Assembly (NCBI GenBank): GCA_041476585.1
Contig: JBGOTT010000175.1
Span: forward strand, 1-8,437
Length of the DNA: 8,437 nucleotides
Origin: JADGRQ01 sp041476585
Lineage (GTDB): Bacteria > Pseudomonadota > Gammaproteobacteria > Burkholderiales > SG8-39
Reading direction: 5' to 3'
Shown here: piece after piece, positions 1 to 5,572 of the stretch
Layout of the letters: every line of letters starts with the position of its first letter
Position numbering within the stretch: the first letter of the stretch is position 1
Notes under the pieces: model-generated
Database searches by the model: none
What the model was told of the DNA's origin: nothing
Seen by the model: only the letters and a program-made list of their open reading frames with translations
Made by a program: the position numbers and the translations under genes

Positions 1-238
1 CCGGGTCAACCACGACCGGCTCGAGCTTCCTGCCCAGCACGCCGCCCTTGGCATTGATCTCGTCGATCGCCATCAGCGTCACGTCCTTCAATACGGTTTC
101 GCTGATCGCCATCGTCCCGGAAAGCGAATGCAGCACCCCGACCTTGATCGGGCCCTTGTCCTGCGCGTAGCCAGTCGAGCCTATGGCCGCCAGCGAAACG
201 GCGAGAACCGTTGCCTTGATGAAATTGCGACGAATCAC
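1..238 (-). CDS. urtA: Urea ABC transporter substrate-binding protein UrtA (N-terminal part, cut by window edge)
   Basis: The 79 visible residues are the start of the periplasmic urea-binding protein of the UrtABCDE importer, a relative of branched-chain amino acid binding proteins. A signal peptide comes first: an RRNFIK stretch at residues 3-8 resembling a Tat motif, a hydrophobic core at about 9-22, and a likely cleavage after YA in GYAQD. The mature start IKVGVLHSLSGTMAISE, followed by LMAIDEINAKGGVLGRKLEP, is the stretch that separates UrtA from LivJ-type proteins. The start is GTG at 236-238; there is no in-frame ATG just upstream, and an AGGGGG ribosome binding site (244-249) lies 5 bases before it. 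A sigma-54 promoter and two NtrC-type sites upstream point to induction by nitrogen limitation. The other urt genes would be expected beyond the left edge. The specific UrtA call rests on recognised sequence, not on a search. Confidence 0.9.
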   Translation of the reverse strand, partial: MIRRNFIKATVLAVSLAAIGSTGYAQDKGPIKVGVLHSLSGTMAISETVLKDVTLMAIDEINAKGGVLGRKLEPVVVDP

Positions 239-243
239 GTTAA

Positions 244-249
244 CCCCCT
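244..249 (-). promoter_or_regulatory. Ribosome binding site of urtA, deciding a GTG start
   Basis: On the minus strand AGGGGG is followed by the 5-base spacer TTAAC and then GTG. This supports GTG at 236-238 as the urtA start, where the signal peptide also begins. Confidence 0.7.
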
Positions 250-297
250 GCAGGTAAGAAAAAGGAAGGAATGAAAGAGCTGCGTGCACGAGTCCAT

Positions 298-313
298 TGC
301 AACGGCCGTGCCA
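298..313 (-). promoter_or_regulatory. Sigma-54 (RpoN) promoter of urtA
   Basis: The minus strand reads TGGCACGGCCGTTGCA, an exact match to the sigma-54 consensus TGGCAC-N5-TTGCA with the required 10 bases between the -24 GG and the -12 GC. Transcription should start near position 287, giving a leader of about 49 bases before the GTG start of urtA. Sigma-54 promoters need an enhancer-binding activator, and two NtrC-like sites lie at suitable distances upstream. Known biology: urea uptake genes are commonly under nitrogen control. Confidence 0.9.
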
Positions 314-354
314 GGGATCTTCAGGGGCAAAAGCCATCGGAATCACCATTTGAG

Positions 355-369
355 GCACCGAATAGGTGC
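355..369 (-). promoter_or_regulatory. NtrC-type enhancer site, promoter-proximal
   Basis: The minus strand reads GCACC-TATTC-GGTGC, a perfect dyad matching the NtrC core GCACC-N5-GGTGC. Its centre (362) is about 75 bases upstream of the predicted urtA start point, a normal distance for an NtrC enhancer. The flanking T/A positions of the extended consensus are not both kept. Confidence 0.8.
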
Positions 370-396
370 GATGTCTAGCACGCCATGTAGTACTAG

Positions 397-411
397 GCAC
401 GGTTTTGGTGC
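397..411 (-). promoter_or_regulatory. NtrC-type enhancer site, promoter-distal
   Basis: The minus strand reads GCACC-AAAAC-CGTGC, which keeps the NtrC spacing with one mismatch in the second half site. One further matching base on each side gives GGCACC/CGTGCC. Its centre (404) is about 117 bases upstream of the predicted start point and 42 bp (about four helical turns) from the proximal site, so both would face the same side of the DNA. It begins 10 bases after the oxidoreductase stop codon. It could also form a weak hairpin in that gene's mRNA, but no T-tract follows. Confidence 0.7.
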
Positions 412-421
412 CATCGTTCGT

Positions 422-2005
422 CTATCCTGAATCCCAGCGTTTCCCGAAATCCCTCGCCACCTCACGCGCGCAATTTCGACCGGGCGCGCCGGTAACGCCG
501 CCGCCCGGATGCGCTCCGGCGCCGCACAAATACAACCCATCGACCGGCGAGCGGTAGTCGGCAAAGCCGAGCATCGGCCGCGCCGACCATAGCTGGTCGA
601 GCGAAAGCTGGCCGTGGAAGATGTCGCCGCCGACCAGGCTGAATTCGCGTTCCAGGTCGGCAGGCGACAGCGCGGAGTGCGCGATGACGCTGTGCCTGAA
701 ACCGGGCGCGTGCGATTCGATGACGCCGAAAATGCGCTCGATCGCCTCGTCCTTGCGCGTCGCCCAGTTCGCGTCGGGCGCGAAATGCTGGCAGAACAGG
801 CTCGCCACGTGTTTGCCGCGCGGGGCGAGCGATTCATCGAGCGTGCTGGGGATCACCATCTCGACGATCGGCGCGCGCGCGATGCCGTGCTCGCGCGCAT
901 CGAGATACGCTCGGTCCATGTAATCGAGCGAGGGCGCGAGGATGATGCCGGAGGCGTGATGTGGGCCCGCCTCGGGAAGACAGGTGAAGCGCGGCAGAGA
1001 ATCGAGCGCGACATTCATGCGAAAGCTCGCCGAGGCGCACTTCCAGCGCTCCATCCTTGCGGAAAATTCAGGCGGCAGGTGCTCGCGCGCCACCATCTTC
1101 AGATACAACAGTTTTGGATTGAGGTTGCCGATCACGCTGCGACCCGCGATTTCGCGACCGTCCCCCAGCACCACGCCGGAGGCTTTCCCGCCTTTCACGA
1201 TCACCTGCGCGACCGGCGCATCCACTTCGATCTCGACGCCGCGGGCGCGCGCCTCAGCGGCGATCGCGTCGCTCACCGCACCCATGCCGCCGATCGCGTG
1301 GCCCCAGATGCCTTTCCTGCCGTTCACTTCGCCAAAGCAGTGGTGCAGCAGCACATAGGCCGTACCGGAGTGATAGGGACTTGCGAAGCTGCCGACCACC
1401 GAATCGAAGCCGAAGGCCGCGCGTACCGGCTCCGACTCGAACCAGCCATCGAGGAATTGGGCGGCGCTTTGGGTGAATAGCGCGAGCAGGTCGCGCCTTG
1501 CTTCCATGTCCAGCCGCTTCACGCGGCGCCCGGCCTGCGCCGCGCGCGCCAGGTCGAGCAGCCCGCCGCCGACGTTCGGCGGGCATTCGAGCACCAGTTC
1601 GCGCAGCACGTCGGTGACGCGCTCGAGCATCGCCCAATAGGCGGGCAATCGTTCCGCGTCCCGCGCGGAGAATTTCGCGAACTCGCGCTGCGTCGGCTCT
1701 TGCCCGCCGCCAACCCGCAGGTAGCGCCCGTCATCGAGCGGCAGGAAATTGGAATACGGCCGTTCAACGATGCGCAGGCCGTGTTGCGCGAGACGCAGCT
1801 CGCGAATGATCTTCGGCTGCAGCAGGCTGACGGTGTACGAGGCGACCGAGTTGCGGAACCCCGGATGGAACTCTTCCGTCACCGCAGCGCCGCCCACTAC
1901 CGAGCGGCGCTCAAGTACCTTCACCTTGAGCCCGGCGCCGGCGAGGTACGCGGCGCAGGTCAGGCCGTTGTGCCCGGCGCCGATGATGACCGCGTCGTAG
2001 CGCGT
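422..2005 (-). CDS. FAD-dependent oxidoreductase, phytoene-desaturase-like / PYROXD2 family, apparent ACG start
   Basis: This is an NAD(P)/FAD-dependent amine-oxidase-type flavoprotein of 527 residues if begun at ACG (2003-2005). The reading from there is MRYDAVIIGAGHNG: a beta strand and the FAD-binding GAGHNG at residues 9-14. An LERRSVVGGAA motif follows at about 31-41 (the conserved GG of CrtI-like enzymes), and GLYLCGAGAHPGGGVTGAPG lies near the C-terminus, closing the FAD site. The sequence resembles PYROXD2-like proteins more than true carotenoid desaturases; the substrate is unknown. No ATG, GTG or TTG exists in frame between the end of glmS and the Rossmann fold. The first GTG (1922-1924) would delete the FAD motif. 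GGGAG sits 5 bases before the ACG, where an ATG would be expected, so I choose ACG. It lies 11 bases after the glmS stop, so it is probably co-transcribed with glmU and glmS. Start mutation or sequence error remains possible. Confidence 0.82.
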   Translation of the reverse strand, partial: TRYDAVIIGAGHNGLTCAAYLAGAGLKVKVLERRSVVGGAAVTEEFHPGFRNSVASYTVSLLQPKIIRELRLAQHGLRIVERPYSNFLPLDDGRYLRVGGGQEPTQREFAKFSARDAERLPAYWAMLERVTDVLRELVLECPPNVGGGLLDLARAAQAGRRVKRLDMEARRDLLALFTQSAAQFLDGWFESEPVRAAFGFDSVVGSFASPYHSGTAYVLLHHCFGEVNGRKGIWGHAIGGMGAVSDAIAAEARARGVEIEVDAPVAQVIVKGGKASGVVLGDGREIAGRSVIGNLNPKLLYLKMVAREHLPPEFSARMERWKCASASFRMNVALDSLPRFTCLPEAGPHHASGIILAPSLDYMDRAYLDAREHGIARAPIVEMVIPSTLDESLAPRGKHVASLFCQHFAPDANWATRKDEAIERIFGVIESHAPGFRHSVIAHSALSPADLEREFSLVGGDIFHGQLSLDQLWSARPMLGFADYRSPVDGLYLCGAGAHPGGGVTGAPGRNCAREVARDFGKRWDSG

Positions 2006-2010
2006 ACCGG

Positions 2011-2015
2011 CTCCC
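2011..2015 (-). promoter_or_regulatory. Ribosome binding site in front of the ACG start
   Basis: On the minus strand the glmS stop TAG is followed by C, then GGGAG, the spacer CCGGT and ACG. Motif and 5-base spacing are ideal for initiation at that ACG, which is the main evidence for the unusual start of the oxidoreductase. Confidence 0.6.
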
Positions 2016-2016
2016 G

Positions 2017-3834
2017 CTACTCGACCGTCACGCTCTTGGCCAGATTGCGTGGCTTGTCGACGTCGGTGCCGCGCGCGAGCGCCGTGTGATAGGCGAGCAA
2101 CTGCAGCGGCACGACGTGCAGAACCGGCGAGAGCAGCCCGAAATGTTCGGGGAGCCGGATCACGTTGACCCCTTCGGAGGACGCGATCTTCGTATCCGCA
2201 TCGGCCAGCACGTAGAGTTCGCCACCACGGGCGCGCACTTCCTGCATGTTGGATTTGAGCTTCTCAAGCAGCGCGTCGTTGGGGGCGACCGTGACCACCG
2301 GCATTTCGGACGTCACCAGCGCGAGCGGCCCGTGCTTCAGTTCGCCCGCCGGATAGGCCTCGGCGTGGATGTAGGAAATCTCCTTCAGCTTGAGAGCCCC
2401 CTCCAGCGCGATCGGGTAATGCATGCCGCGGCCGAGGAACAGCGCATGCTCCTTGCCTGCAAAGCGCTGCGACCACGCGATTACCTGCGGCTCGAGCGCG
2501 AGCACCGCCCGGAGCGCCTTGGGCAGACGCCGCAGGCTGTGCAGATGCCGCTGCTCTTCCTGGACCGAAAGATTGCCGCGCACCATTGCCAGCGTCAGTG
2601 CCAGCAGGAACAGCGCCGTCAGCTGTGTGGTAAACGCCTTGGTCGAAGCCACGCCGATCTCGACGCCGGCGTGCGTGAGAAACCTGAGTTGCGTCTCGCG
2701 CACCATTGCGCTCGTCGCCACGTTGCACACGCAAAGCGTGCGCTGCTGGCCGAGCGAACGCGCATGCCTCAACGCGGCGAGCGTATCCGCGGTCTCGCCC
2801 GACTGGGATATCACCACGACGAGCGCCTTAGGGTTCGGCACGCTGTCGCGGTAGCGGTACTCGCTCGCGATCTCCACCTGCGTCGGAATCCGCGCCAGCG
2901 ATTCCAGCCAGTACTTGGCCGTGAGCCCCGAGTAGTAGCTCGTCCCGCAGGCGAGCAACAGTACCGAGTCTGCCCCGCCGAGAAGATTGCCCGCGTCGTC
3001 GCCGAATATTGCCGGGGTCACCGCCTCGATGCCTTCGAGCGTATCGGCAACCGCGGCCGGCTGTTCGAAGATCTCCTTTTGCATGTAATGGCTGTAGGGT
3101 CCCAGTTCCACCGCCGTGTCGGTTGCCTTCACGATGCGTGGCTCCCGCGTCACGGGATGGTCGGCGGCATCGACCACGCTGTAGCCCTCGAGCCTGATCT
3201 CGGCGACGTCGCCCTCCTCGAGAAACGCGATCATCTCGGTGGTCCCGGCAAGCGCCAATGCGTCCGAGGCGAGGAACATCTCCCCCTTGCCCACGCCGAC
3301 AACCAGCGGGTTGCCGGCACGCGCACCGACGACTCGATGCGGCTCGCGGCTGCTCACCACCGCGATCGCGTAGGCGCCGGCGAGCCGCTTCACTGCCATG
3401 CGCACCGCATCGAACAGATTGCCCGCGTAAAGGCTGTGCACGAGGTGCGCGATCACCTCGGTGTCGGTCTCGCTCTCGAAGACGTAACCCCCGGCTTTCA
3501 ACTCGGTGCGCAACTCCTCGTAGTTCTCGATGATCCCGTTGTGCACCAGAGCGATCTTGCCGCGCGAGAACATCGGATGCGCGTTGTGCGTGACCGGTGC
3601 GCCGTGCGTTGCCCAGCGCGTGTGGGCAATGCCGGTTTCGGCGCCCAGCGCCCGCGCTGCGACCTGTGCACTCAAGTCGGACACGCGCGCGACGCTGCGC
3701 ACCCGCTCCATTCCCCTGACCGAGAGCACCGCCACGCCGCAGGAGTCGTAACCCCGGTATTCGAGACGCCGCAATCCTTCCAGAAGCACCGGCACCACAT
3801 CGCGCTGCGCGGCCGCGCCGACGATGCCGCACAT
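2017..3834 (-). CDS. glmS: Glutamine--fructose-6-phosphate aminotransferase (isomerizing)
   Basis: GlmS makes glucosamine-6-phosphate from fructose-6-phosphate and glutamine, the committed cytoplasmic step to UDP-N-acetylglucosamine. The 605 residues match the usual length (609 in E. coli). The N-terminal glutaminase begins MCGIVGA, with Cys2 as nucleophile once Met is removed; RRLEYRGYDS (22-31), HTRWATHG (71-78) and NAHP (84-87) follow. Two sugar-binding SIS domains come next: ACGTSYYSG (about 295-303) and SQSGETADT (343-351), then the second domain with LGRGMHYPIALEGALKLKE (467-485). The isomerase residues expected from E. coli are present: Glu485, His501 in ELKHGP, and Lys600 in the C-terminal DVDKPRNLAKSVTVE. 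Its ATG overlaps the glmU stop by one base (TGATG), so translation is probably coupled. I see no sign of a glmS ribozyme, nor room for one. The start is fixed by the catalytic Cys2. Confidence 0.98.
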   Translation of the reverse strand: MCGIVGAAAQRDVVPVLLEGLRRLEYRGYDSCGVAVLSVRGMERVRSVARVSDLSAQVAARALGAETGIAHTRWATHGAPVTHNAHPMFSRGKIALVHNGIIENYEELRTELKAGGYVFESETDTEVIAHLVHSLYAGNLFDAVRMAVKRLAGAYAIAVVSSREPHRVVGARAGNPLVVGVGKGEMFLASDALALAGTTEMIAFLEEGDVAEIRLEGYSVVDAADHPVTREPRIVKATDTAVELGPYSHYMQKEIFEQPAAVADTLEGIEAVTPAIFGDDAGNLLGGADSVLLLACGTSYYSGLTAKYWLESLARIPTQVEIASEYRYRDSVPNPKALVVVISQSGETADTLAALRHARSLGQQRTLCVCNVATSAMVRETQLRFLTHAGVEIGVASTKAFTTQLTALFLLALTLAMVRGNLSVQEEQRHLHSLRRLPKALRAVLALEPQVIAWSQRFAGKEHALFLGRGMHYPIALEGALKLKEISYIHAEAYPAGELKHGPLALVTSEMPVVTVAPNDALLEKLKSNMQEVRARGGELYVLADADTKIASSEGVNVIRLPEHFGLLSPVLHVVPLQLLAYHTALARGTDVDKPRNLAKSVTVE

Positions 3835-5204
3835 CAGCGATTCACCTTCTTCGGCGGCTTCCAACCTGCGAGCGACACCTGCTTCGCGCGCGCCAGCGTG
3901 AGCTGCCCGGGCGGCGTGTCCTTGTTGATGGTGGAACCGGCGCCGATGTAGGACCCCTTGGCGATCCGCACGGGCGCGACCAGCGTCGCGTCGGAACCGA
4001 TGAAGCAGTCGTCCTCGATCACCGTGCGGTGCTTGTTCACTCCGTCGTAGTTGCAGGTGATGGTGCCGGCGCCGATGTTGACGCGCTTGCCGACTTCGCT
4101 GTCGCCCACGTAGGCGAGATGGTTGGCCTTGGAGCCGGCGCCGATGCGGCTCGCCTTCACTTCGACGAAATTGCCGATGTGCACTTCCTCGTCGAGCCTG
4201 GCGCCGGGACGCAGGCGCGCATACGGGCCGATGCGGCAGCGCGCACCGACCTCGGCGCTGTCCATCAGTGTAAAGGCGAGAATTTCGGAGCCCGCCGCGA
4301 CGCTGCTGTTGCGCAGGATGCAGTTGGGGCCGATGGTGACGCCATCGCCAAGCTTCACGTCGCCCTCGAAAACGCAGTTCACGTCGATTGCCACGTCGCG
4401 CCCGCAGGCGAGCGCGCCGCGAACGTCGATGCGCTCCGGATCGGCGAGCGCCACGCCCGCCTCGAGCAGCCGCGTTGCGTTCGCGCGCTGCAGCGCGCGC
4501 TCGAGCCGGGCAAGTTCGCTGCGGCCGTTTACGCCTTGCACTTCGTCGAGATCGGCAGCCGGCGCGCTCGCCACTTCCACGCCATCCCTGGCGGCAAGCG
4601 CGATCATATCGGTCAGGTAATACTCGCCCTGCGCGTTGCGGTTCTCGATCTGCGACAGCCACGTCTCGAGTTGCGCGCGCGGCGCGGCAAGTACGCCCGT
4701 GTACCACTCGCGGATCGCGCGCTCTTCGGGTGTGGCGTCCTTTTCCTCTACGATGCGCGTGACGCGCCCGCTTTTCTTTTCGCGCACCACGCGGCCATAA
4801 CCCTTTGCGTCGCCCAGTTCGGTGGTGAGAATCGCGAGCCGGCCGCCGCTACCCGCCTCGAGCAGGCGTCGCAGCGTGCCGGCCGAGATGAGCGGCACAT
4901 CGCCGTTCAGCACCAGCACGTTCGCGCCCTTGGGCACCTCGGGCAGCGCCTGCCGCAATGCGTGGCCCGTGCCCAGACGCTCGCGCTGCTCGACCCAGGC
5001 GAGGTCGGCGTCCGGAAACGCGGCCCTGACCTGCTCGCCGCCGTGTCCGAAAACCACCACGATGCGCCGCGGCGCGAGCGCGCGCGCGGCATCGAGTACA
5101 TGGGAAAGCAGCGCACGCCCGGCCAGCCGATGGAGCACTTTCGGCGTGTCGGAATGCATGCGCTTGCCCTGTCCCGCGGCGAGTATGACGACTGCGAGAT
5201 CCAT
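3834..5204 (-). CDS. glmU: Bifunctional UDP-N-acetylglucosamine pyrophosphorylase / glucosamine-1-phosphate acetyltransferase
   Basis: GlmU acetylates glucosamine-1-phosphate with acetyl-CoA and then couples it to UTP, giving UDP-N-acetylglucosamine for peptidoglycan and lipopolysaccharide. The 456 residues equal the E. coli length. The N-terminal uridyltransferase has LAAGQGKRM (8-16), Lys22 in TPKVLH, QRERLGTGHA (73-82), LNGDVPL with Asp102, GYGRVVR (135-141) and VEEKDAT (152-158). The C-terminal part is a left-handed beta-helix of hexapeptide repeats from about residue 250. It carries NHLAYVGD with the catalytic-type His at about 362 and VNIGAGTITCNYDG for acetyl-CoA and sugar binding. It ends one base into glmS; GlmM, which acts between GlmS and GlmU, is not in the window. 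No Shine-Dalgarno motif is visible before the ATG, and a -10-like element ends only 6 bases upstream, so the mRNA may be leaderless. Confidence 0.98.
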   Translation of the reverse strand: MDLAVVILAAGQGKRMHSDTPKVLHRLAGRALLSHVLDAARALAPRRIVVVFGHGGEQVRAAFPDADLAWVEQRERLGTGHALRQALPEVPKGANVLVLNGDVPLISAGTLRRLLEAGSGGRLAILTTELGDAKGYGRVVREKKSGRVTRIVEEKDATPEERAIREWYTGVLAAPRAQLETWLSQIENRNAQGEYYLTDMIALAARDGVEVASAPAADLDEVQGVNGRSELARLERALQRANATRLLEAGVALADPERIDVRGALACGRDVAIDVNCVFEGDVKLGDGVTIGPNCILRNSSVAAGSEILAFTLMDSAEVGARCRIGPYARLRPGARLDEEVHIGNFVEVKASRIGAGSKANHLAYVGDSEVGKRVNIGAGTITCNYDGVNKHRTVIEDDCFIGSDATLVAPVRIAKGSYIGAGSTINKDTPPGQLTLARAKQVSLAGWKPPKKVNR

Positions 5205-5210
5205 CGTGCG

Positions 5211-5219
5211 ATTCTAGCA
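5211..5219 (-). promoter_or_regulatory. Possible extended -10 promoter element of glmU
   Basis: The minus strand reads TGCTAGAAT, one base from the extended -10 form TGNTATAAT. The hexamer ends 6 bases before the glmU ATG, so transcription would begin at or next to the ATG. I see no good -35 hexamer at 16-18 bases upstream, which is tolerable for an extended -10 promoter. The call rests on one short motif. Confidence 0.4.
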
Positions 5220-5235
5220 TTCGGAACTGTTTTCC

Positions 5236-5262
5236 CTCTGCGCGTCGACGGGCCGCGCAGAG
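5236..5262. repeat. Perfect 9-bp inverted repeat upstream of glmU
   Basis: CTCTGCGCG (5236-5244) and CGCGCAGAG (5254-5262) are exact reverse complements around a 9-base loop. No T-run follows on either strand, so this is not an ordinary intrinsic terminator. It lies 32-58 bases upstream of the glmU ATG and would cover the -35 region of the proposed promoter, so an operator role is possible. It may equally be a hairpin left with the phnE relic next to it. Confidence 0.6.
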
Positions 5263-5300
5263 AATCGCGCATTTCGCGGTGTATCTCGTCATCGTCGCGG

Positions 5301-5531
5301 GCGATCGTCGCGTCGGCGCGCTCGGTGGAGGTGATTCCGGAATTCCTCTACGACGCACCCGAGCAGATCCGGGACCTGTTCGTGCGCATGTGGCCGGTGG
5401 CGTTCTATCACTATCCGGAGGGCGTGCACGCAGCGCTGATGGAAACGCTCCACATTGCTACGCTCGGCACGATCCTGGCGGTGGTGATCGCGGAAATCGC
5501 GGTCACGCAAATCCGCGAACGGATTCTCTAG
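5301..5531 (+). pseudogene. phnE: Internally deleted relic of phosphonate ABC transporter permease PhnE
   Basis: On the plus strand, opposite to all intact genes here, one reading frame runs to a TAG at 5529-5531. It contains SVEVIPEFLYDAPEQIRDL, then FVRMWPVAFYHYPEGVHAAL, then METLHIATLGTILAVV. This is the N-terminal region of PhnE-type permeases, ending in the first membrane segment of the transport domain. It then passes directly into IAEIAVTQIRERIL, which looks like the extreme C-terminus of the same family (compare the LLDFLSQRLRKHFI-type end of E. coli PhnE). About 75 residues remain of a usual 260-280. The membrane core and the EAA loop that contacts the ATPase are missing, so the product cannot transport. 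There is no convincing start codon; the 5' boundary is uncertain and may include a frameshift near 5280-5320. Neighbouring phnC/phnD genes are absent. Family assignment is by recognition only. Confidence 0.65.
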
Positions 5532-5572
5532 CTCCGAGACTCGTAAGGCGCGTTCGCATCAAGGCAACGATT

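Noticed and set aside
341..353. IHF-like site between the sigma-54 promoter and the proximal NtrC site
   Set aside because: AATCACCATTTGA has two mismatches to WATCAANNNNTTR. The position would suit DNA bending, but the match is too weak to call.
388..395. Palindrome TAGTACTA next to the distal NtrC site
   Set aside because: Only 8 bp, with no further symmetry; expected by chance.
396..412. GGCAC/GTGCC hairpin as terminator of the oxidoreductase gene
   Set aside because: The stem is only 5-6 bp with no T-run after it; the GCACC-N5-GTGC spacing fits an NtrC site better.
614..1480. A 288-codon plus-strand open frame opposite the oxidoreductase
   Set aside because: It is antisense to a gene with clear FAD motifs, and the translation is rich in Arg, His and Ala with no recognisable domain, as expected for shadow frames in high-G+C DNA.
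2086..3951. A 621-codon plus-strand open frame opposite glmS
   Set aside because: Long, but antisense to an unmistakable glmS; its composition is that of a complementary-strand shadow and it shows no motif.
2017..4707. Extended 896-codon frame reaching upstream of glmS through glmU
   Set aside because: The region above 3834 is an out-of-frame reading of glmU. The real GlmS start is MCGIVG, because Cys2 must become the N-terminal residue.
4029..5300. Plus-strand open frame opposite glmU that runs into the phnE relic
   Set aside because: The part before about 5300 is a shadow of glmU; only the final ~75 codons look like protein. It is not a fusion gene.
5510..5525. Hairpin AATCCG-CGAA-CGGATT at the end of the phnE relic, possible gltD terminator
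   Set aside because: A 6-bp stem with no T-tract on the minus strand; it is explained by the codons of the relic's tail, and it is too weak for a terminator.
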